Source: Arthrobacter sp. TMP15 (GTDB taxonomy: Bacteria; Actinomycetota; Actinomycetes; Actinomycetales; Micrococcaceae). From it: a stretch of 64,000 nt of DNA. The stretch is from the NCBI RefSeq assembly GCF_039529835.1, contig NZ_CP154262.1, positions 1,922,001-1,986,000 on the forward strand, read 5' to 3'. Numbering within the stretch: position 1 is the stretch's first letter; each line of letters begins with the position of its first letter. A model generated the notes under the pieces. That model was not told the origin of the DNA. It did not search any database and was given only the letters and a program-made list of their open reading frames with translations. The position numbers were made by a program, and so were the translations under genes. This document shows positions 29,661 through 38,650 of this stretch, one piece after another.

Positions 29661-30972
29661 GTTCGCTCCTGTGGTGCTCTTCGGTGGGGTTGCTGCTGTC
29701 TGTACGCTCATTCTCGGCTGGTTCAATGGTGCTGGCAATGACGTGGCTGACCCTATTACGGGAAGCTTCCATCCTGTCGGCAACCAAAAGAAGTCCGTTT
29801 ACTTCTACGCGGCTACCTAGCGTTGGGATCTTACCCAGATGTTTGGCCAGGAACCCGCCCACGGTGTCCACTTCGTCGTCGTCAATGTCTTTGCCGAACA
29901 GTTCGCCAAACTCATCAACTGCCATGCGAGCCTTAATTCTGTACTTACCGTCTCCCAGGTTCGCCACCTCTGGCGAAACGAGATCATATTCATCAGCGAT
30001 TTCACCAACAATTTCCTCAATCAAATCCTCGAGCGTCACCAGGCCAGCAGTACCGCCATACTCATCAACCACAATGGCTACATGCGTAGATTCTCGTTGG
30101 AGTTCCTTCAACAGGTCATCAACAGGTTTGGACTCAGGGACATACCTGACGCTGCGAGCCAGGTGTTCAACCAAGGGGCGGGCTTCCTCGTCCCCAAGCC
30201 GGTGCAGGGTGGCCACAACGTCTTTCAGGTACAAGATGCCCAGGATGTGATCTGCACTCTCACCTATGACAGGAATCCGCGAATAACCCGAGTTAAGGAA
30301 GATTTCAAGTGCATCGTCCAACGCATCGTTTTGATTGATGCTGACGATGTCCATGCGCGGGACCATGACTGCACGCACCATTGTTTCACCGAGGTCAAAT
30401 ACGCTGTGGATGAGCTCAGCCTCATTGTCCTCAATCATCTCCGATTCACTGGCTCGGTCTACAAACTCACGGAATTCCTCTTCACTGACAAAAGCGTCGT
30501 TGGCCGACGCGGCATCCTTTGTCATGATAGAGCCTAGGCGGATCAGCCACTGGGGAATGGGTCCTAAGATACGACGCAGAATATGCACCAACCACGCCGT
30601 CCGGGCAATAAGGGTGGTGGCATGCATTCGACCAAGTCTGCGCGGGGAAACGCCCACAAGCATGAAGCCCAGGACTGCCATAACGATCGTGGCAATGAGC
30701 CCGGCTAGCCATTCGTTGCCAAGTAGCCCCACAAGGAAGATGGCAACTGCTACGGCTGCGGCCATTTCACACCACACCCGCCAGAAACGCAGTGCGTTGA
30801 TGTGCACCAACGGCTGGGCTAACACCTTTTCTAGAGACGCCCCAGGACCGTGTGCGGACACAGAGTCGGCATCATGTCGTGGAAAGAAGTTCAGCGCTGA
30901 TTCGATGGCCGCTAAAAACGCGGCCATGGCCGTGAAGAGAACTCCCATGACCGGCAAAACAACTAGCGTCAC
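29653..30972 (-). CDS. Hemolysin C/CorC family membrane protein (CNNM-CBS type)
   Basis: About 439 residues. A CNNM-type membrane domain with four helices (about 1-170) is followed by a CBS pair (about 210-330; MVPRMDIVSINQNDALDD and SRIPVIGESADHILGILYLKD) and a CorC_HlyC transporter-associated domain at the C-terminus. Such proteins are linked to divalent cation, mainly magnesium, export or homeostasis. The GTG at 30972 overlaps the ybeY stop in a GTGA. In Gram-positive genomes this gene is usually found between ybeY and era, as here. Confidence 0.92.
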   Translation of the reverse strand: MTLVVLPVMGVLFTAMAAFLAAIESALNFFPRHDADSVSAHGPGASLEKVLAQPLVHINALRFWRVWCEMAAAVAVAIFLVGLLGNEWLAGLIATIVMAVLGFMLVGVSPRRLGRMHATTLIARTAWLVHILRRILGPIPQWLIRLGSIMTKDAASANDAFVSEEEFREFVDRASESEMIEDNEAELIHSVFDLGETMVRAVMVPRMDIVSINQNDALDDALEIFLNSGYSRIPVIGESADHILGILYLKDVVATLHRLGDEEARPLVEHLARSVRYVPESKPVDDLLKELQRESTHVAIVVDEYGGTAGLVTLEDLIEEIVGEIADEYDLVSPEVANLGDGKYRIKARMAVDEFGELFGKDIDDDEVDTVGGFLAKHLGKIPTLGSRVEVNGLLLVADRMEASRNRVSHVIASTIEPAENERTDSSNPTEEHHRSEHE

Positions 30973-31442
30973 TGCATTGTCTCCCGGGGAGCGTCCTTGC
31001 CCAGGAAGTTGGAGAGTAGTTCACGCTGGATACCAAACATCTCTTCTTTTTCTTCCGGTTCGCCGTGGTCGTAGCCCATGAGGTGCAGCATGCCGTGTGT
31101 GGTCAACAGCAACAATTCATCTTCCATGGAGTGCCCGGCGGCGCTCGCTTGTTCCTGGGCAATAACGGGGCACAACACAATATCGCCGAGCAGACCAGCG
31201 GGGGTACTCATTGAGGAAGTCCCCGGACGCAGTTCGTCCATCGGGAATGAGAGCACATCTGTTGCGCCAGGTTCATCCATCCATTCAAGGTGGAGTTTCT
31301 CCATGGTTTCAACATCTGCCAAGATAACCGACACCTCTGTTTGGGGGTGCAAAAACATGGCGTTCAAAATGTGCCTGATGAGCCTCACTAGCTCTTCCTG
31401 GCGCACCTCCACGCCTGATTCATTGTTTACTTCGATGCTCAT
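30969..31442 (-). CDS. ybeY: Endoribonuclease YbeY (rRNA maturation factor)
   Basis: Zinc-dependent single-strand endoribonuclease for 16S rRNA 3'-end maturation and ribosome quality control, 157 residues. The metal motif is HGMLHLMGYDH with His116, His120 and His126. The ATG overlaps the phoH stop in an ATGA at 31439-31442. It sits with phoH and era, both also tied to ribosome or RNA processing. Confidence 0.95.
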   Translation of the reverse strand: MSIEVNNESGVEVRQEELVRLIRHILNAMFLHPQTEVSVILADVETMEKLHLEWMDEPGATDVLSFPMDELRPGTSSMSTPAGLLGDIVLCPVIAQEQASAAGHSMEDELLLLTTHGMLHLMGYDHGEPEEKEEMFGIQRELLSNFLGKDAPRETMQ

Positions 31443-32536
31443 CGCGAGGTGCTTTCTTTCTGTGGCTGTGGTTGTGTTGTTGGGCCGGGACGGGCATCAT
31501 CCCAATTGTTGTAGGCGCTGACTATGGCGCCAACCAAACGGTGCCGGAGAACATCTGAGGCATCCAAAATGGAGAAGTTGATGTCATCAAGGCCATCAAG
31601 AATCTCCCGTACCACTCGAAGCCCGGACTTTGTCCCGCTGGGTAGGTCAACCTGGGTGATGTCACCTGTGATGACAATCTTAGAGCCAAAGCCCAACCGG
31701 GTCAGGAACATCTTCATTTGTTCAGGCGTAGTGTTTTGCGCTTCATCCAAGATGATGAAAGCGTCATTGAGTGTCCGTCCACGCATGTAGGCCAACGGGG
31801 CAACTTCTATTGTGCCTGCAGCCATGAGGCGCGGGATGGTTTCCGGATCCATCATCTCGTGTAGGGCGTCGTAGAGAGGGCGAAGATACGGATCTATCTT
31901 GTCGTTGAGTGTCCCGGGTAGGAAGCCCAAGCGTTCCCCCGCCTCAACGGCTGGACGGGTCAATATTATGCGGCTTACTTCCTTGTGCTGCAGTGCTTGC
32001 ACAGCTTTGGCCATGGCCAAATAGGTTTTCCCTGTGCCTGCCGGACCAATGCCGAACACCACGGTATTACGATCGATCGCGTCAACATAGTCTTTTTGGT
32101 TCGTGGTCTTGGGGCGGATGGTCCTGCCACGGCTGGAAAGAATATCATGGCTGAAAACGTCAACAATTGACGTCTGCGGGTGGGTTTTAAGCATGGTCAC
32201 CAGTTGTTCCCACATATCCGCGCTCATGGGACAGTCTCTGGCTACCATGCCGCGCGCTTCTTCCATCAAGTGCATAATCCGTGGAACAACACCGGAGGGA
32301 CCAGTAATGGTCAGAACATTACCGCGCGCCAAGAAAGTTACTTCCGGATACAGATTTTCAACAATCCGCAGACCTTCGTCCTCGGCACCCAAAGCGGCAA
32401 CCATCTGTTCAGTCGATAAGAAATGCACCACTTCCGTGCGCGTTCCATCAACAGAATGTGGGAAGTGCCGTCCCGGGCCCTGGTCCGAGAAGGAGTCCTG
32501 AGGGTGCGCTGTTCTCTCTGTCATAAGTTCGGCCAT
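31439..32536 (-). CDS. PhoH-like ATPase
   Basis: Cytoplasmic P-loop ATPase of the PhoH family, about 365 residues. Walker A GIGPAGTGKTYLAMA (about 165), Walker B NDAFIILDEAQNTTPEQMKMFLTRLG and the arginine-containing GDITQVDLP motif are seen. The family is thought to work in RNA metabolism and is nearly always next to ybeY. The ATG at 32536 has AAGGAGAG 12 bases upstream; a second ATG at 32524 is possible. It is the first gene of the four-gene unit ending in era. Confidence 0.92.
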   Translation of the reverse strand: MAELMTERTAHPQDSFSDQGPGRHFPHSVDGTRTEVVHFLSTEQMVAALGAEDEGLRIVENLYPEVTFLARGNVLTITGPSGVVPRIMHLMEEARGMVARDCPMSADMWEQLVTMLKTHPQTSIVDVFSHDILSSRGRTIRPKTTNQKDYVDAIDRNTVVFGIGPAGTGKTYLAMAKAVQALQHKEVSRIILTRPAVEAGERLGFLPGTLNDKIDPYLRPLYDALHEMMDPETIPRLMAAGTIEVAPLAYMRGRTLNDAFIILDEAQNTTPEQMKMFLTRLGFGSKIVITGDITQVDLPSGTKSGLRVVREILDGLDDINFSILDASDVLRHRLVGAIVSAYNNWDDARPGPTTQPQPQKESTSR

Positions 32537-32940
32537 CCGGCCTGAAATCTCTCCTTGATTTGCCCGGTACCATTTCCGGAATTCTTGACATTGCTAACTA
32601 TTCTCGATTCTAGTGCACAGCCTTGGACCTGTGCTCATATAGCAGTTATGCCGAGGGCACATCTTTGTGCCATATGCCACGGGAAGTGTTTCGATACGGT
32701 TTCAGTTCCTGCGCTAACCCTTTTTTAAGGGCATCTGGAGAACTTGCTGTGCCAAGCTGAGAAAGGTTCAAAGTCTTGTGGGGAAGCTTGGAACTACCAA
32801 GAACATTGTGGCGCCGGGAACAACCGGCTGCCTTTAACACTCAAGATTAACGAGAGCGTTTCAACATGTCTGCCTTCTTCCCCGCACCTTCAGGGCGCCC
32901 CGGCGCCTGTGCTGGTCCTGCCTGCCGGCAGCGCCGCTCG
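32537..32940. other. 404-base stretch with no gene I can support
   Basis: Contains the promoter region of the phoH unit and possibly the 5' end of the lipoprotein gene. The only short frames here have no ribosome binding site or recognisable sequence. A small hairpin CCCTTTTTTAAGGG lies near 32718. No tRNA or known small RNA shape was recognised. Confidence 0.4.
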
Positions 32941-33873
32941 ATGGCGCGCATGCGGATCGTAGACAGAATCGCCATTATTGGGCTCTCACTCTCACTGGCC
33001 CTTGTCGGTTGCACGCCCAACGAAGCGCAACAGCACGACGCGACGATGCCTACAACGAATGCTTCAACCGCGTCCGGGCGTGTAACAAGTGCGCCGCTTG
33101 AAACAGCGATAGCCGCCCAGACATTGCCCGTGTACTGGCTCGGCCATAGCAATGACGACGTTTTCTTGTACCGCGAGTTTTTTCCCGCTCAGCCCACAGA
33201 CGATCCGCTGGTGACAGCGTTGCGAACAATGATGGGCAGCCAACCCCACGACCCTGATTACTTTTCACTTTGGAACAGTCCCTCCAGGCTTGGTGCCTCC
33301 ATTTCGGCAAAAAACATCATCACCATTGATATATCGGCTGATGCTTTCGCTAAAAAAGCGGATCAAGGTCTGGCTGAGCGCTCAATTTCACAGTTGATCT
33401 ATACAGCTACGGCCGCCGCTGCAATGGCCGGCCTCGTCGACACCGATAGCTCCATACAGGTTTCTGTCCTCGTTGACGGACACACTGGTTATAAGGCTTT
33501 TGGTCAGGTGCTCCTGGATCGTCCACTCACTCGCAAGGCGACATTTCTGGCACCTGTCTGGATTATTGACCCAGCTGACGGTGCTACGCACAAGAGTCTG
33601 CCTCTGAAAGTCAGCGGTCAGGGCGTCTCACCCACCGGAGCCCTCTTGTGGTCACTTGACCGATTCTCGGACGGCAAAGTCGGTGAACAGTATTTGAACG
33701 GGACAGTGTCCATTCCAGCGGGTGCCAAGGAATTGGGTGAGTTCAGCTTCAACATTGCCCCACCGCCCGGCAGCTACCAACTCTCGGTGTACATTGCTGA
33801 CCCTTCACTCCCAGGTCAAAAGGTAGGTATTGACAGCAAAAGGGTCTCCATCGTGGAGCCCTCCCCCAAATAA
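32941..33873 (+). CDS. GerMN/Gmad2 domain lipoprotein
   Basis: Exported lipoprotein of about 310 residues. The signal peptide RIVDRIAIIGLSLSLALVGC ends in a lipobox LVGC, then a Thr/Ser-rich linker, a GerMN domain (about 75-190; LPVYWLGHSNDDVFLYREF) and a C-terminal Gmad2 domain (about 205-305; FLAPVWIIDPADGAT). In spore formers these domains occur in germination proteins, but in Actinobacteria they appear in cell-envelope lipoproteins of unknown role. The start is uncertain: ATG codons at 32866, 32941 and 32950 are in frame; 32941 or 32950 gives a normal signal peptide length. Confidence 0.8.
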   Translation: MARMRIVDRIAIIGLSLSLALVGCTPNEAQQHDATMPTTNASTASGRVTSAPLETAIAAQTLPVYWLGHSNDDVFLYREFFPAQPTDDPLVTALRTMMGSQPHDPDYFSLWNSPSRLGASISAKNIITIDISADAFAKKADQGLAERSISQLIYTATAAAAMAGLVDTDSSIQVSVLVDGHTGYKAFGQVLLDRPLTRKATFLAPVWIIDPADGATHKSLPLKVSGQGVSPTGALLWSLDRFSDGKVGEQYLNGTVSIPAGAKELGEFSFNIAPPPGSYQLSVYIADPSLPGQKVGIDSKRVSIVEPSPK

Positions 33874-33882
33874 TTATCTGAG

Positions 33883-34044
33883 GGCCCCGCAGTCGTCCTT
33901 TAGACAGTGCAGTGAGCTGGCGAACTGTGGCAGGCGCCGGGTGGGCCCACGGTTGCGAGGGCCCCGCAGTGAGCTGGCGAACTGTGGAACGTGCCGGGTG
34001 GGCCCACGGTTGCGAGGGCCCCGCAGTGAGCTGGCGAACTGTGG
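33883..34044. repeat. 57-bp tandem repeats, nearly three copies
   Basis: Copies begin at 33909, 33966 and 34023 with the shared start GCAGTGAGCTGGCGAACTG; the third is cut after about 22 bases. A fragment of the unit's end (GAGGGCCCCGCAGT) precedes them at 33883. Each copy holds the palindrome GTGGGCCCAC, and CCGCAGT can pair with ACTGTGG across it. The array fills the gap between the convergent lipoprotein and rsmE genes, where a terminator would be expected. Confidence 0.85.
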
Positions 34045-34057
34045 GAGCAACCGGGGA

Positions 34058-34840
34058 CTACCAGCGGCCCAGTTCTTGGCTTAAAAGTACGACGGCGGCG
34101 GGTCCAGCTGTGGAGGAGCGCAGCACATGCTTGCCCAGGAGTGCTCGCCTGGCACCGGCGGCAACGAATGCTTCGACCTCGGCGGCGCTCATGCCGCCTT
34201 CCGGCCCTACTATCAGCAACACAGAGTATTGCCGAGCCACAGTGCTCTTCGCGTCTGGGTTGGCTAGTAACCACTCGTGGGCACGCGTCGCCACCGAATC
34301 TACGGCGTCCTCGTGTAGGACTAATGCAAGGTCAGCTCCTTGAATATGTTCACATACGGCCGCGGTTCCTGCCAGTTCTCCCACACGTGGCACAGTAGCT
34401 CGTCTGGCTTGTTTGGCGGCAGCAACCACGACTTGACGCCATTTCTCCGGCCCCTTGACGGCTTTGTCCATTTTCCAGCGCACAATGGATCGCTCCGCCT
34501 GCCACGGCACAACTGCATCGATCCCCAACTCTGTGGCCATTTCAATGGCCAATTCATCTCTGTCGCCCTTGGCCAGAGCCTGGACAAGAGTGAATTCGAC
34601 GGCTGGTTTTTGCTCAGGCAAAACAGCTTCCACCTGCACCGTCAGGATGCCTTTTTCGGCGTTGGTGACGGTGCAGGTCAAACGCAACCCTGCGCCGTCG
34701 CACACGTCAACCGGCTCACCAATGCTGAGCCGTTTGACAGTTGCCGCGTGGCGTCCTTCAGCACCGTCCAGGGAAAATCGGGCGCCGGGGCATAGCGCGC
34801 CAATTGACTCTGGGGCAGCGTAAAAGACCGGGTTACTCAT
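34058..34840 (-). CDS. rsmE: 16S rRNA (uracil(1498)-N(3))-methyltransferase
   Basis: SPOUT-class RNA methyltransferase of 260 residues that modifies U1498 of 16S rRNA. An N-terminal PUA-like part (FYAAPESIGALCPGARFSLDGAEGRHAATV) is followed by the knotted SAM-binding domain with IVGPEGGMSAAEVEAF and LGKHVLRSSTAGPAAV. It follows dnaJ by 6 bases, a widespread Gram-positive arrangement. The stop lies just past the tandem repeats. Confidence 0.95.
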   Translation of the reverse strand: MSNPVFYAAPESIGALCPGARFSLDGAEGRHAATVKRLSIGEPVDVCDGAGLRLTCTVTNAEKGILTVQVEAVLPEQKPAVEFTLVQALAKGDRDELAIEMATELGIDAVVPWQAERSIVRWKMDKAVKGPEKWRQVVVAAAKQARRATVPRVGELAGTAAVCEHIQGADLALVLHEDAVDSVATRAHEWLLANPDAKSTVARQYSVLLIVGPEGGMSAAEVEAFVAAGARRALLGKHVLRSSTAGPAAVVLLSQELGRW

Positions 34841-34846
34841 GGCCGC

Positions 34847-35992
34847 TTAGAGACTGCCGAACTTATCACGCAGTTTGGCGAACATGCCGCCACTTGTGAC
34901 TAGTTTGCCTTCGCTGTACGTTTCTCCGCGCAAGGCGGCCAGTTGCTTTAGTAGCTCTTCCTGGGCTGCATCCGGTTTGGTGGGCGTTTCAACATGCACA
35001 TGGACCTTCAGATCGCCTCGACCGAACCCACGCAGATGTGTGACACCTAGACCGCGCAAATTAACCACTTCGCCGGCTTGTGTGCCCGGCTTGATGCTGA
35101 CTGGTTGTTCGCCGTCGAACGTTTCAAAGCTGAGCTCTGTGCCCAAAGCCGCAGCTGTCATGGGGACACTGAGTGTGGCGTGCAGGTCATCGCCGTCGCG
35201 TAGGAATGCGGGGTCATTATTGACCTTCATCTCCACATACAGGTCACCGGCCGGTCCACCGGCAGGTCCTGCTTCGCCCTGGCCGCCAAGCTGAATACGT
35301 GTGCCGGTGCTAACTCCGGCCGGAACCTTTATGGTGAAGGAGCGGCGGTTGCGGACACGACCTTCTCCCATGCATTCATTACAGGGGTCAATGATCATGG
35401 TGCCAAAACCCTGGCAGGAATTGCAGGTTGCCAGGGTCATGACATTACCCAAAATGGAGCGCATGGGTCGCTGGATCTGGCCGCTGCCGTGGCAGACATC
35501 GCAGGTGGTGGGTGAGGTACCTTTGCGGCAGCAGCTGCCATCGCAGGTGGGGCACGTGATGGCAGTGTCAATTTCAAGTTTCTTATTGACGCCAAACACG
35601 GCTTCGCGCAGTTCAACACGTACCGTGATGAGGGCATCTTGGCCACGGCGCATACGTGATGCCGGGCCCCGGCCACCGCCTCCACCGCCGCCTCCGCCGC
35701 CTCCAAAGAAGGTTTCAAAGATGTCTTGGAAGGCGAACCCCTCGCCGCCAAAGTTACCTCCACCACCGCCGTTGTCATTGCCGTTTTCGTTGCCGGTGGT
35801 GTCATAGACACGTCGCTTTTGCGGGTCGGAAAGGACCTCATAGGCATGGGTCACTGCCTTGAAGCTGTCCTGAGCGTCCGGGGCGTCGTTGACGTCCGGA
35901 TGAAGTTTGCGTGCCAGCTTGCGGTAGGCCTTTTTGATTTCTTCGGCTGTTGCGTCGCGGGCAACGCCCAATGCGTCGTAGTGATTACTCAA
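34847..35992 (-). CDS. dnaJ: Chaperone DnaJ
   Basis: Hsp40 co-chaperone of DnaK, 381 residues. J domain at 1-70 with HPD at 31-33, a Gly/Phe linker with an eleven-glycine run, a zinc finger domain with four CxxC modules (about 140-215) and a C-terminal substrate domain. The first module reads CPTCDGSCC, with Cys in place of the usual Gly after the second Ser; the rest ([24 protein letters not shown]) are normal. It is paired with hrcA rather than dnaK, the second dnaJ type of Actinobacteria. Confidence 0.95.
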   Translation of the reverse strand: MSNHYDALGVARDATAEEIKKAYRKLARKLHPDVNDAPDAQDSFKAVTHAYEVLSDPQKRRVYDTTGNENGNDNGGGGGNFGGEGFAFQDIFETFFGGGGGGGGGGGRGPASRMRRGQDALITVRVELREAVFGVNKKLEIDTAITCPTCDGSCCRKGTSPTTCDVCHGSGQIQRPMRSILGNVMTLATCNSCQGFGTMIIDPCNECMGEGRVRNRRSFTIKVPAGVSTGTRIQLGGQGEAGPAGGPAGDLYVEMKVNNDPAFLRDGDDLHATLSVPMTAAALGTELSFETFDGEQPVSIKPGTQAGEVVNLRGLGVTHLRGFGRGDLKVHVHVETPTKPDAAQEELLKQLAALRGETYSEGKLVTSGGMFAKLRDKFGSL

Positions 35993-36026
35993 AATGTTGC
36001 TCTCTTTACGTGGAAACGGTGGCCGT

Positions 36027-37040
36027 TTAGCCGGCCAGAATTCTAGACAGGTACTGCGCTACTGCTCGCACACTTGACATGGTGTTGGGGTAATCCATCC
36101 GGGTAGGTCCAACCACACCCAGCTTGGCGCTTTCGCCGGGGCCGTAAATGCTTGCCACGACGGAGGCTTCAGACAGGGAATCATGGGGGTTCTCGCGGCC
36201 AATGACAACCGCCATTCCTAAGGTGTCCTGTGCCATAGCCTCAAGGAGTCGCAGTAACACCACTTGTTCCTCCAAGGCGTCAAGGACAGGACCAATACTC
36301 AGTGGGAAGTCATTGTTTGATCGGGCCAGGTTGGCCGTGCCCGCCATCACGATCCTGTCTTCGCGGGCGTTTTGAGCCAAGAGGACCAAGCCCTGTGCGA
36401 GCCTCGCCGCCGGGCCTTGTTCGGCACGCGGTACAGTCGCAGGAATTTTTATCGCCACGGCTGGGATCTTCGCTACTGCCAAGCCGTTGAGGCTTAGCAG
36501 AAACGCCTGCCGCAGCTGTGCCAGGCTCGCATCGTCAAGACAACTCCCGACGTCGATCACGTTTTGCTCCACTTTTCCCGAGGCCAGAATCAGCACAACA
36601 AGCACCTGGCTCGCGGCAAGGGCAACAAACTCAATATGACGGACAGTGGCTGCGGCCGAACGGGGATACTGGACAACGGCAACTTGGTTAGTCAGATGCG
36701 CCAGCGCACGCACCGTTCGCTCCAGCACGTCATCCAAATCCGTTGAGCCTTCAAGCAGGACAGATATCGCTCGACGCTCAGCAGCGGAGAGTGGCTTTAC
36801 CGAGGAAAGCTGATCAACGAAGAGCCTGTACCCCTTGTCAGTGGGGATTCGTCCGGAACTTGTGTGCGGTGCTGCAATCAAGCCCTCTTCTTCCAAGGCC
36901 GCCATGTCGTTGCGGATGGTGGCGCTTGAAACACCCAGCTGGTGCCTTTCAACCAAGGCCTTGGAGCCGACGGGCTCGCGTGTATGCACATAATCTTCAA
37001 CGATCGCCCGAAGGACCTCTAACTTACGTGGTTCGCTCAT
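36027..37040 (-). CDS. hrcA: Heat-inducible transcription repressor HrcA
   Basis: Repressor that binds CIRCE elements and controls chaperone genes, about 337 residues. An N-terminal winged helix ([26 protein letters not shown]) is followed by a GAF-like domain. The start at 37040 is set by GGAGGTGAT, a near-perfect ribosome binding site, 8 bases upstream; ATG 37046 is too close to it. A CIRCE element lies 100 bases upstream, so the gene is self-regulated. dnaJ follows by 34 bases. Confidence 0.95.
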   Translation of the reverse strand: MSEPRKLEVLRAIVEDYVHTREPVGSKALVERHQLGVSSATIRNDMAALEEEGLIAAPHTSSGRIPTDKGYRLFVDQLSSVKPLSAAERRAISVLLEGSTDLDDVLERTVRALAHLTNQVAVVQYPRSAAATVRHIEFVALAASQVLVVLILASGKVEQNVIDVGSCLDDASLAQLRQAFLLSLNGLAVAKIPAVAIKIPATVPRAEQGPAARLAQGLVLLAQNAREDRIVMAGTANLARSNNDFPLSIGPVLDALEEQVVLLRLLEAMAQDTLGMAVVIGRENPHDSLSEASVVASIYGPGESAKLGVVGPTRMDYPNTMSSVRAVAQYLSRILAG

Positions 37041-37053
37041 ACCCATCACCTCC

Positions 37054-37116
37054 CTGTTTGCTGGCCGTCTAGACCCTGCTGTTTGTTGGTCGTGTAGACC
37101 CTGCTGTTTGTTGCGG
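37054..37116. repeat. 25-bp tandem repeat in the hrcA 5' untranslated region
   Basis: Units at 37054-37078 and 37079-37103 differ at a few positions, and a third partial unit runs 37104-37116; all begin CTGTTTGYTGG. The array lies between the CIRCE element and the hrcA ribosome binding site. Confidence 0.8.
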
Positions 37117-37139
37117 AAGCAGGGACCACGTCTTCAACG

Positions 37140-37166
37140 TTGGCACTCTAGACATCCAAGTGCCAA
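37140..37166. promoter_or_regulatory. CIRCE element (HrcA operator)
   Basis: TTGGCACTC (37140-37148), nine spacer bases, then AAGTGCCAA (37158-37166). The known consensus is TTAGCACTC-N9-GAGTGCTAA; one base of the arms does not pair. Position upstream of hrcA-dnaJ fits HrcA autoregulation in response to heat or unfolded protein. A possible -10 box (TAGAAT on the minus strand) lies just upstream. Confidence 0.9.
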
Positions 37167-37309
37167 TTCTAATACTTTTACGCTGACCCACAAATGGCCG
37201 CAACCTCCACCAATGCTCGAATTGGTGCACTTCCACCGGATAGCATGGGTTTTCAGCGAGCAGCGTTCGCCATGAGCGTTGCATTGAACGTCGAGAGTTA
37301 GGGTTTTTT

Positions 37310-38158
37310 GTGCATTACAACCAGTGGGGCCCCCAAGACCTCAGCCCACCGCCCGCGCGCATCTTACGCCGAGTTGAGGCTCGCTCGGGGCTGGTTGTGG
37401 AGGAAGTGCCCTCCGGCTGGGTTGGGGCGGTGGTTCGGCTTGAGAAATCCGGTGGCATGCACATTGTCGAACTTGCCGACAGACGAGAAAAGATCCGCGC
37501 TTTCCCCCTTGGTTTCGGATTTTTGCTTGAGGGTGAGCCCATTGAACTCATTGCACCGGTGATCAACGCGCCCAAAGCGGCGCTGCGAACGGCTTCGGGC
37601 TCCGTTAAAGTTGCTGATACCCGAGCGAAAGTTGCCAAGGCCAGCCGCATTTGGGTTGAAGGTAAGCACGACGCCGAACTGGTTGAGAAGGTATGGGGTG
37701 ATGATCTTCGAGTTGAAGGCATTGTGGTGGAACCGCTGCGAGGCATTGACGATTTAACAGGCGCTGTCGCCGAATTTTCCCCTGGGCCCAACCGTCGGCT
37801 CGGTATCTTGGTTGACCATCTGGTGCCCGGATCCAAAGAAACCCGCATTGTGGGAAATCTCATGAAAGTTCCACGAATGGCCGCCAACGTCTTAGTTGTT
37901 GGTCACCCTTATGTCGACGTGTGGCAGGCCATCAAACCATCGACCCTGGGCATTCCCGCCTGGCCTGTAGTCCCGAGAACAATGGAGTGGAAGCTAGGAA
38001 TCCTCAAAGCCTTCGGCTGGCCCCACACAACCGCCGAAGACGTTGGGCTTGGCTGGCAGCGATTACTCTCCAAAGTGAATTCCTACTCAGACCTGGAACC
38101 TTCGCTGCTGGGACGCGTTGAAGAAGTCATAGATTTCCTAACGGCACCGGTACCCTAG
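37310..38158 (+). CDS. DUF3097 family protein
   Basis: Cytoplasmic protein of 282 residues. It matches DUF3097, an actinobacterial family with a TOPRIM-like core: RIWVEGKHDAELVEKVWGDD (about 112-131) followed by LGILVDHLVPGSKE (about 164-177), with acidic residues positioned as in TOPRIM nucleic-acid enzymes. The function has not been shown. It starts with GTG at 37310 and is divergent from hrcA. Confidence 0.85.
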   Translation: MHYNQWGPQDLSPPPARILRRVEARSGLVVEEVPSGWVGAVVRLEKSGGMHIVELADRREKIRAFPLGFGFLLEGEPIELIAPVINAPKAALRTASGSVKVADTRAKVAKASRIWVEGKHDAELVEKVWGDDLRVEGIVVEPLRGIDDLTGAVAEFSPGPNRRLGILVDHLVPGSKETRIVGNLMKVPRMAANVLVVGHPYVDVWQAIKPSTLGIPAWPVVPRTMEWKLGILKAFGWPHTTAEDVGLGWQRLLSKVNSYSDLEPSLLGRVEEVIDFLTAPVP

Positions 38159-38226
38159 TGCTGAGGCCTATTTCCTACAAGCCTTGGTATCGCCCGCTTT
38201 TTTAGTATGTTGAAAGGCTTGTCATT

Positions 38227-38619
38227 GTGAGTCAACCGGATAACCAAACCGATGCTGTCCGCGAACGGCCGCTCACGCCGTCAGAAGATAGGCAGTGGGC
38301 TTTCTTGGCCCACTGCGGCGGCATCCTTGGCTGCATTCCATCATTTTTGATCTACAAGGTCTTTGGCCCCCGTGGCCGGTTTACTGCACAAGAATCTTTT
38401 GAAGCTCTGAACTTCACGTTGCCACCCACAATTGCAGCCGTCTTCTTGAACATCTTGGCCCTGGTGTTTTCAATGTTCAACCCATCAGTGGGTACCATCT
38501 TCGCCCTACTAGCTCTCCTTGTATGGGCAGCCCTGACAGTCTTCTCAGTCATCGGTGCAATCCATGTCAACAAGGGCCAGCCGTACCGCTACTCAATGAA
38601 CCTTCGTCTACTCAAATAG
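38227..38619 (+). CDS. DUF4870 family membrane protein
   Basis: A 130-residue membrane protein with three hydrophobic segments (about 24-44, 60-85 and 88-112). It carries the family features FLAHCGGILGCIPSFLIYKVF and RFTAQESFEALNF(T). The family is Tic20-like in topology and of unknown function. GTG start at 38227 with AAAGG upstream. Confidence 0.85.
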   Translation: MSQPDNQTDAVRERPLTPSEDRQWAFLAHCGGILGCIPSFLIYKVFGPRGRFTAQESFEALNFTLPPTIAAVFLNILALVFSMFNPSVGTIFALLALLVWAALTVFSVIGAIHVNKGQPYRYSMNLRLLK

Positions 38620-38650
38620 GTCCTCTGGCAATTAGCGGTGTAGGAAATCG

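Noticed and set aside
32646-32840. 64-codon minus-strand frame between the phoH unit and the lipoprotein gene
   Set aside because: No ribosome binding site and no family resemblance; probably chance.
33883-34044. Repeat array looking like a small CRISPR
   Set aside because: The copies abut with no spacers and no cas genes are near; it is a tandem repeat.
34847-35992. Frameshift in dnaJ around the first zinc module
   Set aside because: The frame continues normally on both sides and all four CxxC modules are present, so a substitution explains the odd residue.
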